Shown in pieces: positions 1-8,599 of a DNA stretch of 21,202 nucleotides (positions within the stretch are counted from its first letter, which is position 1; each line of letters opens with the position of its first letter). Under the pieces are notes generated by a model. It was not told the origin of the DNA. It saw nothing but the letters and a program-made list of their open reading frames with translations, and ran no database searches. Position numbers and translations under genes: made by a program. The DNA comes from a virus: positions 1 through 21,202 of the IMG/VR virus record IMGVR_UViG_3300021389_000188. One strand, given 5' to 3'.

Positions 1-466
1 GGGCCATGAGCTGTTGTATGCCGGCCATGGCTAAGTTAACTGCAAGACCCATTCCCATCATCTGCATACCTGAAAAAGTAGCACCCATGCCAGCAGACAT
101 AGTAGCACCGAAGCCAGCGCCTTGCATCGCAGGGAGAGCTGCACCTGCGGTATATATTACAAGTACTGCTAGAGCAATCGCGGCTAGGATCTTACCCATG
201 CCGCTCTTGGAGCCTGCAGGTATGGCTGTAATGGTAACATCGCCCTCTTTTAAAGGAATTAGTAAGTCCTCCTCTGCTACTGACTCTCCTGCCATGTCAA
301 TTGTAAAGCCTACATTCTTATCAATAGACTCTAATAAGTATTGTTTGAACTCAGGTCTATTTGCGTTTATACACTTTAATATGCTTTGATGAGAGTCTGC
401 ATCTACATAAAAGACTTCTCCGAACTTCTCTTTAAGCTCTCCAGCTAGGGTAACTTTACGACGCAT
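1..466 (-). CDS. Tail assembly protein I-like, 3' end outside window
   Basis: The frame opens at ATG 466 (MRRKVTLAGELKEKFGEVFY) and runs off the window, with 155 codons visible. The N-terminus is a ubiquitin-like sheet ending in LIPLKEGDVTITAIPAGSKS, and the rest is Gly/Ala/Met-rich and hydrophobic (MGKILAAIALAVLVIYTAGA, MGATFSGMQMMGMGLAV). This two-part layout and the position after K match lambda gpI, which acts in tip assembly with K and J. The J-like receptor-binding protein should follow outside the window. The start overlaps the K end by 11 bases. Confidence 0.85.
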   Translation of the reverse strand, partial: MRRKVTLAGELKEKFGEVFYVDADSHQSILKCINANRPEFKQYLLESIDKNVGFTIDMAGESVAEEDLLIPLKEGDVTITAIPAGSKSGMGKILAAIALAVLVIYTAGAALPAMQGAGFGATMSAGMGATFSGMQMMGMGLAVNLAMAGIQQLMA

Positions 467-1154
467 AACGATATACTCCAATTATATGTTTTTTCCAGAA
501 AGGATAGATATTCTCTCTGCAAGATATTCTGTTTTGTGCGTGATGATATATTAGATCATCACCTAAATATACTCCACAATGGTTGCCTACTGCGGATCTG
601 ATTGCAAAAATGATTAGATCACCTTTTTGCATATTACCTTCAACTTTCTTAAAACCCCAAGTACTAATATAGTCTTCTGTAAAGTAATCTAAACCTTTTT
701 CCCACCAGTCGTCTTCAAAAGGTATTCTTTTTGGTAAGTCAATTCCCTGGGCTTTATAGTAATCTATGCCTGCCTCTAGACAATCCGAAACACCGAACTC
801 ATAGTCCCTGCCATAAAGAGGCTTTGAAACACTCTCAGGCTCTAGGGTATACAAATCCATTTCTGGATAACTAAAGATATAGTAAGGCACTCCTGTTGCA
901 TTACAATAATTTACATCTGAAATGCTTGGGTCACAGCTTGCATCTGGGTGACTATGAACCACTCCTACAATATCACACTTTCTTGAGATTTTTAAGTATT
1001 GCTGAGAGTCTATTACGAAATCTTCCTCGCCTTCTGCAATATTGTCGCAAGGGAACCACTGTAGATCCCCTTTAACTACTCCCAGTACTCCGCAACCTTC
1101 TTTTGGGTACCATTCCTCAAAATGCTTTTGTATCTGCTCTAAAAATTGAATCAT
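456..1154 (-). CDS. Tail tip peptidase K-like (JAB/MPN plus NlpC/P60)
   Basis: I take the ATG at 1154, one base after the L stop, giving 232 residues; an in-frame ATG at 1220 would add a tail that overlaps conserved L sequence and lacks a ribosome site. Domain one is a JAMM metalloprotease: Glu19 in KEGCG and HSHPDASCDPSISD with His67, His69, Ser77 and Asp80 in the exact HxHx7Sx2D spacing. Domain two is NlpC/P60, with Cys125 in VSDCLEAG and His192 in NHCGVYLGDDLIYHH. Lambda gpK has the same two domains and acts in tip assembly and possibly wall digestion. It overlaps the next gene by 11 bases. Confidence 0.9.
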   Translation of the reverse strand: MIQFLEQIQKHFEEWYPKEGCGVLGVVKGDLQWFPCDNIAEGEEDFVIDSQQYLKISRKCDIVGVVHSHPDASCDPSISDVNYCNATGVPYYIFSYPEMDLYTLEPESVSKPLYGRDYEFGVSDCLEAGIDYYKAQGIDLPKRIPFEDDWWEKGLDYFTEDYISTWGFKKVEGNMQKGDLIIFAIRSAVGNHCGVYLGDDLIYHHAQNRISCRENIYPFWKKHIIGVYRYAS

Positions 1155-1155
1155 A

Positions 1156-2322
1156 TTAAAACTTCTGGGTTCCTGGAAACCCTCCAAAAGGTAGTACGCC
1201 CTGCTTATTTTTTCTGCCATCTGGTGGCAGGTGGTCTTCTAGAGTTGCTGCGCCGCCAGGAAAATCTATTGGAACGTACTGAAAGCGACATTTACAAGAT
1301 TGTAATGTTTTACCACAGTTATCGTCTCTCACCCAATATTTAGAAGTATCGCTAGGCAGAATTGTACCTACAGAGGAAGTAGACGAATTATGTCCTAATA
1401 TACATCTCCATATATGGTCATTAAGGAAGACTCGATCTCCTACTGCATAGTCCTCATCAGTAGCATCATGCGCTACATATGTAAATATCGGAGCCCATAC
1501 AGTGCTTGGGGGCTTATTTTCACTTGCTGAAGTATGCTCAGCTATACACCTCCAATACTTGCCTCCATCCTCTACATATGAGGTGGCTTTATAAAGTTGG
1601 CCTGTTGCCCAATCTGGTGCATTTAAATCAGTAAACCAATCTGCGCGAAATAAGAGAGTATCATCTATATCAAAAAAGGCTCTATGTGGTCGGGTATCGT
1701 CGTCATAGAAGCCACTTTTAATAAATAAAATACTATCTGCAGGAAAAGTACATCCTCCTTTATTTGCCGCAGCGCCTTGATACTGCCAAGAACAGTACTT
1801 ACCTACTACTACACGTCTCGGTAGTTTTATACCTTCTAAATCATAAGGAACGGCTACCTCAAATACAACCATAGTATTATTTTCTGAAGCAATTCTATCT
1901 ATAATGTACTTAATAATAGGAAATTCTGTAGGAGCGGTACCAGCAGACCCCGCTGCGGATTCTCCATGTAGATGCTTTTTAAGAGTTCTTCGTCTTACCA
2001 AAGCAGATCCTATTAAATCATCGTTTGTAAAATCTCCAGATAAACCACTAAACATACTTAAAATATTAGCAACAGTAAAAGAAGGTCTAGCAGGTGCTCC
2101 ATCGGAGGCCATGTCTAACCCTTCCATAATTACTGGCATGGCTGTGTACGTTCGTAGATCATAAGGCGAAGCATTGTCTCTAAATTGAACTGTACTAAGA
2201 TCTGCTTCTAGCCCGTCATGGAAATAAAGCACTTGACCGTCTTCAAGCGCTAGCTCGAATAAATCTATGAACGCACTCGAAGGCTCTAGTTGTTGTAAGT
2301 CTGTTGCAATTATATCACTCAT
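1156..2322 (-). CDS. Minor tail protein L-like with carbohydrate-binding-like insert
   Basis: The N-terminal part (DLQQLEPSSAFIDLFEL, FHDGL, ANILSMFSGLSGDFTNDDLIGS, KLPRRVVVGKYC) matches lambda gpL, a tip protein that binds an iron-sulfur cluster through four Cys. Here the likely ligands are Cys177 and Cys191, then Cys336 and Cys343 (or 345). Between the pairs are two tandem modules of about 45 residues (about 237-280 and 288-331) with the pattern Y..G..Y.CI..HTS..P..W and VGDRV..ND.IWRCI.GH...W, resembling CBM5/12-like folds. At 388 residues it is longer than lambda gpL (232). The insert may let the tail tip bind surface sugar; this is inference. Confidence 0.82.
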   Translation of the reverse strand: MSDIIATDLQQLEPSSAFIDLFELALEDGQVLYFHDGLEADLSTVQFRDNASPYDLRTYTAMPVIMEGLDMASDGAPARPSFTVANILSMFSGLSGDFTNDDLIGSALVRRRTLKKHLHGESAAGSAGTAPTEFPIIKYIIDRIASENNTMVVFEVAVPYDLEGIKLPRRVVVGKYCSWQYQGAAANKGGCTFPADSILFIKSGFYDDDTRPHRAFFDIDDTLLFRADWFTDLNAPDWATGQLYKATSYVEDGGKYWRCIAEHTSASENKPPSTVWAPIFTYVAHDATDEDYAVGDRVFLNDHIWRCILGHNSSTSSVGTILPSDTSKYWVRDDNCGKTLQSCKCRFQYVPIDFPGGAATLEDHLPPDGRKNKQGVLPFGGFPGTQKF

Positions 2323-2702
2323 GGTTCGTAAACTCTCCTAAGAGTTGCTGTTAAATTATAAAAATCATCGTATGCGTATGCAGTATTGTACGAATCACAT
2401 ACGACTTTTATGTCTTTCTCTCCAGTTCTGGTAGTGTTATTTGTATCTGGTAGTGTAAAAGTAAAGTTAGCAGCTCCGTTCTGGGCATCTAAAAAACTTA
2501 CAACATCATCAATAAATGCTTTTGTTCTATTATTGAACGAAATATTATAACTTTCTTGTAAGCTGTTTATACCGTCAGCTACTCTTTGCTCGTACCCGTC
2601 ACCAAAGCGAGCAACTAAAACGGAAGGCTCGCTACCTCTTGATAGACCTTTATCGGGAGTAGCGTATGCTGATAATCCGTCGTATATAAATCCTGTTGCC
2701 AT
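2319..2702 (-). CDS. Minor tail protein M-like
   Basis: The 127-residue protein (SRGSEPSVLVARFGDGYEQR, YNISFNNRTKAFIDDVVSFL, NFTFTLPD, TATLRRVYEP) matches the lambda gpM/phage minor tail family in length and in the FGDGYEQR signature. These proteins form the ring between tape measure/tube end and the tip. The start overlaps the tape measure stop (TAATG) with GGAG seven bases upstream; the TGA overlaps the next ATG. Confidence 0.87.
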   Translation of the reverse strand: MATGFIYDGLSAYATPDKGLSRGSEPSVLVARFGDGYEQRVADGINSLQESYNISFNNRTKAFIDDVVSFLDAQNGAANFTFTLPDTNNTTRTGEKDIKVVCDSYNTAYAYDDFYNLTATLRRVYEP

Positions 2703-5700
2703 TATGCTGCTCCGTACGGGTTAAGTATACCGCCCGATCTCTTTTGGTTTTGTAATTCTTTCTGGACTGCTGCTGCTACTGCTGCACCCATCTTATCCAT
2801 ATCCATACCTTTTCCGCCTTGGGTAGTTGTTTGTCCATCGGAAGCTACGTTTACTGTAATATTATTGTTTGTAGTACCGCTTCCCGCACCTTTCATTTCG
2901 ACAGGAATTGAGTTGCCGTTCGGCAGAGGTACTACTGCTTCTGTTCCGTGCAACACTGCAGGGTACCCAGAAGTTGAACCACTTGCTACACCGCCGGCTG
3001 AGTAACCTTTAGGAGGCATGGCTATGCCTCCGTTTCTGAACCCGTCTGGCGACAGTCTTGCTAAACCAGCATTGCCCGTGCCGCCTGTATCTACAGTGTC
3101 TCCACCGAAACCGCTACCAATAGACCCTCCAAACCCACCTATCGCCATTTTGAGAAGTTTAACGGTTATCAGCTCTGCAATTACTTGAGCCAACGAATTC
3201 AAGATTCCTTGAGCCATACTTGCAAAAGCCTCTTTTACCGTCATAGTACCATTTATTAAGCCAGTAAACGCAGACGTCATATTAGACTCAATAGAGTTAG
3301 CCAGATTATTTGCAATTTTGGCACCATCTGTTAGCGCAAGGTTGGCTCTTCTAACAAGGTCTTCTTGCAAAAATACTTGAGCGTTTATCTCTTCCATCTC
3401 TGCTAGCTGTGCTTTTGTAGGGTTTTCTACTGTTTGTAGCATATCCCTTTTTAATTGGGCCTGCTCACGCATCTGACTAAGTTTTAACTCAGCATTCGCT
3501 ACTTTATTTAGCTCCTCTCTACGCTTTTTAAGCCCAGGAAACTCTATATCAGGAGCATCTAAGGTTTGCTCTATATTTAACGTTTGAGCCTCTAAGGCGT
3601 GACGCAGTTTTTGGTCTCGTAGTTCTTTCATCAGATCGATCTCGTCTTGAAGACCTTTAATTCTTTTCTTCTGTTCTTCTGCTGCGAGAGCGTTGCTAGC
3701 AACAAGGGATTGTTCAAGTTCTAGCTGACTTTTAAGAGTCTCCATGTACACTTCTATATCTGATTTAGGGAACATCTTATTACGAAGGTCTACAGCTGTT
3801 TTTGCATTTTGATCAGCAAGACGGGTTCGCTCATCTACCACCTTTCCTAGATTTATATAAGCTAATATTGTATTGTGGATCTCATTTTGAGTCACTCTCT
3901 CACCATTTTGCAGCCTACGGTTCATATCTAAGAAGGCCTTGCCTTCGTTACTGTTTCTTAATAACATATCAGAGCGCATCAGCAAAACATCTGCTTGTTT
4001 TTGCAATATTTCTAAAAAGTTCTCCAAAGCCTCAGTCTGTTTAGGGTCTGTAAGAGCAGCAAGAGAAGCTTTTTCTTCATCAAGTTTACCTCGTGTTACA
4101 CGAGCAAACTCGCCAAATGGATCTTCGGCGGTTGGCTGCCCGCTGAAGGGATTCCTATAAGTATCAAGAAGAGCGTTTAACTTTTCAATTTCCTTTTCCG
4201 ACCTTGCAATTTCTGGCAAAATCTCAGTAGAAACAAAAGCAGATTCAAAGGCTACCTCGTCGAGTGACGGAATATTTGCTAGTGCTCTGCCTACGCTCAT
4301 AATTACGCTTGCAGTTGCTGAACCTTCTCTGTTTATCTCTTTTTGAATAGCTACAAAATGCTCCAAATCTTCATTTACGGATTTAAGTTTATCTCCAAGA
4401 ATATCGGTTGCACTTACAACTTCTTCTGTTGCCTCTTTTTGAGAAAAGAATCCTTTGACAAGCATTGCAATACTTGCAATCATACCAACATATCCAAGAA
4501 GAGAGAAAGCTCGAGATATAAACGCTCCGGCAACAGAAGCACCTTTTGCTAAAGAGTTCATAGCACTCAAGCCTGTTGTTTTTAGTTTGAGAAATGCTGC
4601 TGAAGCACTTTTTTCCATCTTATTATAATCAGCGGCCATTTTCTTAGTAGCTGAGCTATTTGCCAACATCAGATCGTCTAGATGACGAATCATTGCTATT
4701 GCCTGCTTTTTATTGAAATCTTTAAACACTCCGTTTCTTTTAAGAAGCTGGCGTTTCAAAGCACCAAGCTGTTGATTACTTAACTGATCTCCTGCTCTTA
4801 ATCTACCTAAAACAGTTCCTGCGCCCGATTCTACGCCCGATAACCCTGAAGTTAGGGAAGCCCTTGCTGATCTACCTAAAGCAGCTCTAGCTTTAGGGTC
4901 TGCTCCTGCTGCTGCAAGTGCTCTATTATAAGCATCCAACGCAGATTTTGCGTTTTGGAAAGCGATCGCGGATCTATCCGCCGCAGCCTCCGCGGCGTTG
5001 CCTAAATTTGCTAATCCTGGAACAGCTGCTCGAAGAACAGGGCCAAGGAAGCCTGCAACAGCTAATCCCACTAACAGAGGAAAGTCTGTAAGTAGTTTAG
5101 CTAGTGGACCTGCTGCTTTTTCTGCGATAAGTTTTATTTTGTTAATAATATCATCAAAAGCTTTGCTTAGTTTTGCATATTTATTAGTCTGTACTCCGGT
5201 AATTGCTAAAATTCTTCCATACTTTTCTTCTGCTTGTGTGAGTACATTATTTGCAACTGCCTGGCTCTTTTCAAAAGTAGTCAAAGCATTTGCATCTTTA
5301 CCCAAGGCACGAGCGTATTCTTCGCTGGCATCCGTTAGACGAAGAATAATACCGAGTTCGTCAAGCAGTTCTGGTTCAGCTTTTGTTACACCTCGAACCA
5401 GTCGATTAAAGGAGTCAGTAACATCTCTACCGAGTATCGCACTGGCATCTTTTGCTGCCTTACCAAGACGAATAAGCTGATCAGGATCTAGTCCAGATGC
5501 AATACCTATAGCTGCTGCTTGAGAAGCATCCTGAAAAGTTACCTGAGCGTCTGTTGCTGCAATAATATCGTTTGCAAGAGTTCTCATTGCAGTACCTGTT
5601 GCACCTGCGTAAGCTTTTTGACCCGCTTGCAAAACGGCAAGATTACCTGCTCTTTTTAGAAATCCAAATGCAGCACTAACGGCAAAGATTTGTGCCGCCA

Positions 5701-5929
5701 AGGTAGCGTAAGCAGCTACAAGGCCGCCTGTGCCTTGTGCCATCTTTGAAAAGTTTTTGGTAGTATTTGAAGAGGCTTGAGCAGCACCTTTTAGATTTCT
5801 ATCCGCATTCCGTGCGCCTTTTGCAGTATCGTCTAGTCCCTTTGCAGCTTTTTTGGACTCGAGACCAAGCTTTTTAGTTGAGCCTTTGTCATCTACTTTT
5901 ACGTCTATTTCAACTTTATTCTTCGCCAT
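2702..5929 (-). CDS. Tape measure protein
   Basis: The 1075-residue protein sets tail length and enters the cell at DNA ejection. It has a Lys-rich coiled N-terminus (about 1-55), a hydrophobic stretch (GGLVAAYATLAAQIFAVSAA), two more hydrophobic segments (PLLVGLAVAGFLGPVL; YVGMIASIAMLVKGF), long charged coiled coils in the second half, a Gly-rich region and the tape-measure C-terminal motif AVLHGTEAVVPLPNG (about 990-1005). Using about 1.5 angstrom per residue as known for helices, the tail would be around 1,500 angstrom. It starts at a TAATG overlap with T and AAAGG just upstream. Confidence 0.93.
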   Translation of the reverse strand: MAKNKVEIDVKVDDKGSTKKLGLESKKAAKGLDDTAKGARNADRNLKGAAQASSNTTKNFSKMAQGTGGLVAAYATLAAQIFAVSAAFGFLKRAGNLAVLQAGQKAYAGATGTAMRTLANDIIAATDAQVTFQDASQAAAIGIASGLDPDQLIRLGKAAKDASAILGRDVTDSFNRLVRGVTKAEPELLDELGIILRLTDASEEYARALGKDANALTTFEKSQAVANNVLTQAEEKYGRILAITGVQTNKYAKLSKAFDDIINKIKLIAEKAAGPLAKLLTDFPLLVGLAVAGFLGPVLRAAVPGLANLGNAAEAAADRSAIAFQNAKSALDAYNRALAAAGADPKARAALGRSARASLTSGLSGVESGAGTVLGRLRAGDQLSNQQLGALKRQLLKRNGVFKDFNKKQAIAMIRHLDDLMLANSSATKKMAADYNKMEKSASAAFLKLKTTGLSAMNSLAKGASVAGAFISRAFSLLGYVGMIASIAMLVKGFFSQKEATEEVVSATDILGDKLKSVNEDLEHFVAIQKEINREGSATASVIMSVGRALANIPSLDEVAFESAFVSTEILPEIARSEKEIEKLNALLDTYRNPFSGQPTAEDPFGEFARVTRGKLDEEKASLAALTDPKQTEALENFLEILQKQADVLLMRSDMLLRNSNEGKAFLDMNRRLQNGERVTQNEIHNTILAYINLGKVVDERTRLADQNAKTAVDLRNKMFPKSDIEVYMETLKSQLELEQSLVASNALAAEEQKKRIKGLQDEIDLMKELRDQKLRHALEAQTLNIEQTLDAPDIEFPGLKKRREELNKVANAELKLSQMREQAQLKRDMLQTVENPTKAQLAEMEEINAQVFLQEDLVRRANLALTDGAKIANNLANSIESNMTSAFTGLINGTMTVKEAFASMAQGILNSLAQVIAELITVKLLKMAIGGFGGSIGSGFGGDTVDTGGTGNAGLARLSPDGFRNGGIAMPPKGYSAGGVASGSTSGYPAVLHGTEAVVPLPNGNSIPVEMKGAGSGTTNNNITVNVASDGQTTTQGGKGMDMDKMGAAVAAAVQKELQNQKRSGGILNPYGAA

Positions 5930-6357
5930 TAGCCTTTCACGTTATGGGTGAAATTTTTTCCACCGCCCGCAGATGATTTTCTTTCGTCTGCCTTTCGTTT
6001 TCTTTCTGACTCTTCTGCTCTAGTTTGTACTACGATTCCTTCGTACATTTTCATTATATACATCATTGTGCGCGGTTCTTCAACTTCATACAAACTAAAC
6101 AAGTATTCTATATTTCCCCATTGTTTTCCTAGGTAGCTACCAGACATGCCTTCCCACTTGTCTTCGAGTAGTCCAAATAGAAAAAATGCCACTTGGACCT
6201 CCACGGGAAAATCCGAGGGGTCGAGTGGCATCTTTTGGGGGTCGGGCTCTTGCCCTAATTCTTCACAGATACGTAAATACTTGTCTACATCAATTGAATT
6301 AGACTGTTTTACATATCTTTCAAGTAGGGTGTTTATTTCTCCTACTTGTTCCCAGTA
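5929..6357 (-). CDS. Tail chaperone T domain, made as GT by -1 frameshift
   Basis: The T part is open in the -1 frame from the slippery site (YWEQVGEINTLLERYVKQ...) through PLDPSDFPVEVQVAFFLFG to a basic end (KRKADERKSSAGGGKNF). Reading 6764-6357 in frame 0 and then 6357-5929 in frame -1 gives a GT fusion of about 278 residues. The ATG at 6231 has no ribosome site and starts within the domain, so it is not a likely independent start. In lambda, GT recruits the tape measure through T while G coats it. The TAA overlaps the tape measure ATG. Confidence 0.88.
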   Translation of the reverse strand, partial: YWEQVGEINTLLERYVKQSNSIDVDKYLRICEELGQEPDPQKMPLDPSDFPVEVQVAFFLFGLLEDKWEGMSGSYLGKQWGNIEYLFSLYEVEEPRTMMYIMKMYEGIVVQTRAEESERKRKADERKSSAGGGKNFTHNVKG

Positions 6358-6363
6358 AAATTT
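6321..6363 (-). promoter_or_regulatory. Programmed -1 ribosomal frameshift signal
   Basis: The slippery heptamer A AAT TTT (6357-6363, frame 0 codons AAT TTT) fits X XXY YYZ. After an eight-base spacer comes a perfect eight-pair stem, CAAGTAGG/CCTACTTG (6341-6348 with 6321-6328), with a 12-base loop. The chaperone G stop codon sits within the 5' arm. Confidence 0.9.
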
Positions 6364-6764
6364 TCGAGATCGCCCACTGTCTCAGTAACCCAGCTATCAA
6401 AGTCGGTTGAGTTTCTCATCAAAAGTTCTGCGTTGTCGTGGGTGTATGCAAGTTCATCGTCTGGGTCAAGTGCCGATATATCTACCAAAAGAAGCTCTTC
6501 TAGGTAACGATACTTTAGGCCTGTCCAGCCTTTAATGACTGCTTTACAGTATTCTAATAAAAACTTATCTTCGTCAAGAATTTCTTCAGGTTGACGAGTC
6601 TTTTTACTAAACTTAGTGCTAACACATTTCTTACGAAGTTTTACTAGCTCTTCTCTGCCTAAGTAACATAGGCTTACTTCCATTCCTGTATAGCCGGGGA
6701 AGTCAATTGATACTGTCTTACTTGGTGTCATTAGAGTGGCTAATGAAATAGGGGTGTCGCTCAT
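6342..6764 (-). CDS. Tail assembly chaperone G
   Basis: The 140-residue protein holds the place of lambda gpG, between tube and tape measure genes. It has an N-terminal beta part (TPSKTVSIDFPGYTGMEVSL) and helical segments (EELVKLRKKC, FLLEYCKAVIKGWTGL). Such chaperones bind the tape measure during tail polymerisation and are not in the virion. It ends LENFTGNK and TAG. The TAG lies in the 5' arm of a stem-loop just past a slippery site that redirects a fraction of ribosomes to make GT. Confidence 0.87.
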   Translation of the reverse strand: MSDTPISLATLMTPSKTVSIDFPGYTGMEVSLCYLGREELVKLRKKCVSTKFSKKTRQPEEILDEDKFLLEYCKAVIKGWTGLKYRYLEELLLVDISALDPDDELAYTHDNAELLMRNSTDFDSWVTETVGDLENFTGNK

Positions 6765-6838
6765 GTTTTATCCTTTCTATATAAATTATGGTTAAAGAGC
6801 AGGAAAGTTATTTTCCGTACTTCTATTTTGTAATACAT

Positions 6839-6875
6839 AGTATAATGGACTAGGACCTGAAAGTCAAGAACTATT
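6839..6875 (-). promoter_or_regulatory. Sigma70 promoter (P1) for tail assembly genes
   Basis: TTGACT (6862-6867) and TATACT (6839-6844) have 17-base spacing, with GAAAAATA ending four bases upstream of the -35, as in the promoters at 14387 and 20882. It lies in the 169-base gap after the tail tube terminator. Predicted leader to the chaperone ATG at 6764 is about 68 bases and ends with a GAAAGGAT ribosome site. Confidence 0.85.
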
Positions 6876-6885
6876 TTTCACAGGG

Positions 6886-6918
6886 GACGAAAAAAGGGAC
6901 CGAAGTCCCTTTTTAGCG
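6886..6918 (-). terminator. Strong UUCG hairpin terminator after tail tube gene
   Basis: AAAAAGGGAC-TTCG-GTCCCTTTTT is a perfect ten-pair stem (6891-6914) with a C(UUCG)G tetraloop and a run of T on the minus strand. The A/T symmetry makes it bidirectional. It separates the head/tail-tube unit from the tail-assembly unit, which has its own promoter right after it. Confidence 0.92.
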
Positions 6919-6933
6919 AGTTACATTTTTGTA

Positions 6934-8082
6934 TTAGACTGTTACGCCTTTATAAACAATTGTAGCTTCATCTGCGTCATTGATAGTACTAGGCAAAGCG
7001 TGGAAGTTAACCTCTACTGAGATTACGTCTTCAATACTGTGCGTAGGCACTTCTAAATGACAGGTCGGTAAAGTTACTTGCATTGTAGGAGCAGAAGTAC
7101 CACCGATATCAAACACTAGGTTGAAGTCGTTAGTTACAACATCCGTAGACTCGATTAAGTCTTCAAACAAATCGGCGCTTCCTGCTGCACTATTACTCAA
7201 GTAGCAAGTAAAGCTTCCGCCAATATTACGTGTACCAGTTACGTGACCAATTGGCTGATTGACTACACCCAAAGTCTCTGGAGTCAGATAAGTAATATTG
7301 TTCTCAAAATTCAAGCTTCCGCCTGTTAATGTAAGAGTGTACGAACCAACAATAGAGCCTTCTGCAGTATTTCCTGTAGTAGTCAAAGTAGTAAGACGGT
7401 TACGAATAAAGTTATTCGTAGCAGAGGTAGCTTCACTGATAGTCACAGTAGGGACAGCAGTGGCGTCAATTTCTGTAATAAGAGATGCAAAGCCAGCCCA
7501 GTTAATAGTAGCAATACCATCAATATCAAAATCAATACCTGCACTATTTACTACGGAAGATGTTAATTTGTAAGCAGTGTGAGTTGCGTCGGCGATAGTA
7601 CCACTACCCATTAAAAAGTAAATATCATAGGTCTTTAAAGTTACTAAGTTTGAACCTTCGAAATCAATGGTACAAGTTGTGGTGGTGTTGGCAATATTAT
7701 CAGACCAAACGGACTCGGTAGCACCTGAAGAAGGGGTGAAATCTGCATTACCTACTAAACCATTCCAAAGGGCTTCTTCGACTGCGTGCACGTGTGCGTC
7801 GGAACCAGTATCTTCCCAACCGCCTGTGGCTGCCGCAGTAGACGCAAAAGGACGTGCATATGTGCTGAAAGACCATTCTGCAGGTGCATAAGAGTCATTG
7901 AACATTTGACGAGCGCGTCGGCTAGTTGTACCACCTGAAGCGGCCATTTCGTTTAGAGTAATTTCGGAAGCATTGGTAGCTTGAGAAAAAGAAAATCCAT
8001 CAAGAACCGGAATCTCCCATACTGTAGTACCATCTGATACCATTACTCTGGTGTTTCTGCTAAAAAATAGATCATTAGCCAT
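6934..8082 (-). CDS. Major tail tube protein
   Basis: The 382-residue beta-rich protein starts MANDLFFSRNTRVMVSDG, then WEIPVLDGFSFSQATNASEI and EWSFSTYARPF, typical of siphovirus tube proteins, and ends with VEVNFHALPS and TIVYKGV. It is longer than lambda gpV (about 246), with an extra Thr/Ser-rich beta region in the middle (about 120-260) that may be a surface domain. AGGAG seven bases before the ATG gives strong initiation, and a strong terminator follows; both fit a very abundant protein. Confidence 0.88.
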   Translation of the reverse strand: MANDLFFSRNTRVMVSDGTTVWEIPVLDGFSFSQATNASEITLNEMAASGGTTSRRARQMFNDSYAPAEWSFSTYARPFASTAAATGGWEDTGSDAHVHAVEEALWNGLVGNADFTPSSGATESVWSDNIANTTTTCTIDFEGSNLVTLKTYDIYFLMGSGTIADATHTAYKLTSSVVNSAGIDFDIDGIATINWAGFASLITEIDATAVPTVTISEATSATNNFIRNRLTTLTTTGNTAEGSIVGSYTLTLTGGSLNFENNITYLTPETLGVVNQPIGHVTGTRNIGGSFTCYLSNSAAGSADLFEDLIESTDVVTNDFNLVFDIGGTSAPTMQVTLPTCHLEVPTHSIEDVISVEVNFHALPSTINDADEATIVYKGVTV

Positions 8083-8146
8083 GAGTTAATCTCCTGTATT
8101 ATCTTGAAAAGGCTTGGGCGTGAACTTTTGCTCGTGCCAGCATTTT

Positions 8147-8599
8147 CTAATATCGAACCTCTATCAGCATCTCTCCGACGCCTAAAGGTTCAAGTACACC
8201 TTCATCAGTGTCTATACTGATTATAGTGATTTGTTGTGTAGACTGACTGTTACCTGTACGATCAGTATACGTTAATCGTGAATTTTCTTCTATTACGGTT
8301 TCTATATCTTCTAGGAGGCCATCTAAGGCAGATACAGAGTCTTCATCATGCACATAACATCTAACAGTTATAGACAAAAATCTATCTTTGTATCCAGCAC
8401 CCTGATACGCTCTTGTTTCTGAGCCTGCGTTCAAATGTACTGCAGGAAACTCCTCTACTTCATCCCAAAACTTTAGTCTTGGAGACACATTATCGTTTAA
8501 CTCGGTCAGATACCCACCTGCTCCGTTAATCAATTTTAGCTTTGCCACAAGAGCATTGATAATGCCCAACCGTCTTGTGGTATAGTCTCTTTCTGCCAT
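8147..8599 (-). CDS. Tail terminator protein (gpU-like)
   Basis: The 150-residue protein (RRLGIINALVAKLKLINGAG, EEFPAVHLNAGSETR, FLSITVRCYV, LLEDIETVIEENSRL, LIEVRY at the end) has the alternating helix/sheet order and typical VRY end of tail terminators, which form a ring capping the tail tube and limiting its length. GGAG six bases before the ATG is a good ribosome site. It ends with TAG, and the frame stays open for 15 more codons to a TAA, so readthrough would add a short basic tail. Confidence 0.8.
   Translation of the reverse strand: MAERDYTTRRLGIINALVAKLKLINGAGGYLTELNDNVSPRLKFWDEVEEFPAVHLNAGSETRAYQGAGYKDRFLSITVRCYVHDEDSVSALDGLLEDIETVIEENSRLTYTDRTGNSQSTQQITIISIDTDEGVLEPLGVGEMLIEVRY

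Noticed and set aside
6-389. Plus-strand open frame of 127 codons at the window start
   Set aside because: It is the complement of the clear minus-strand gpI-like gene that begins at 466 and runs off the edge; it has no ribosome site and an unnatural composition (Pro/Ile/Met-rich).
1155-1220. Longer start of the K-like protein at 1220
   Set aside because: The added 22 residues overlap the conserved end of L and have no upstream Shine-Dalgarno; the JAB domain begins just after the ATG at 1154.
4998-5480. Plus-strand open frame of 160 codons inside the tape measure gene
   Set aside because: It is opposite a well-supported coding region and has a Ser/Ala/Pro-rich shadow composition; no ribosome site or promoter.
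5929-6231. Chaperone T as a separate protein from ATG 6231
   Set aside because: There is no ribosome site, and the frame is open and protein-like back to the slippery site, so T is made by frameshift.
8083-8146. Functional C-terminal extension of the tail terminator by TAG readthrough
   Set aside because: The family normally ends with VRY, and the added 15 codons show no recognisable domain; noted only as part of the TAG pattern.
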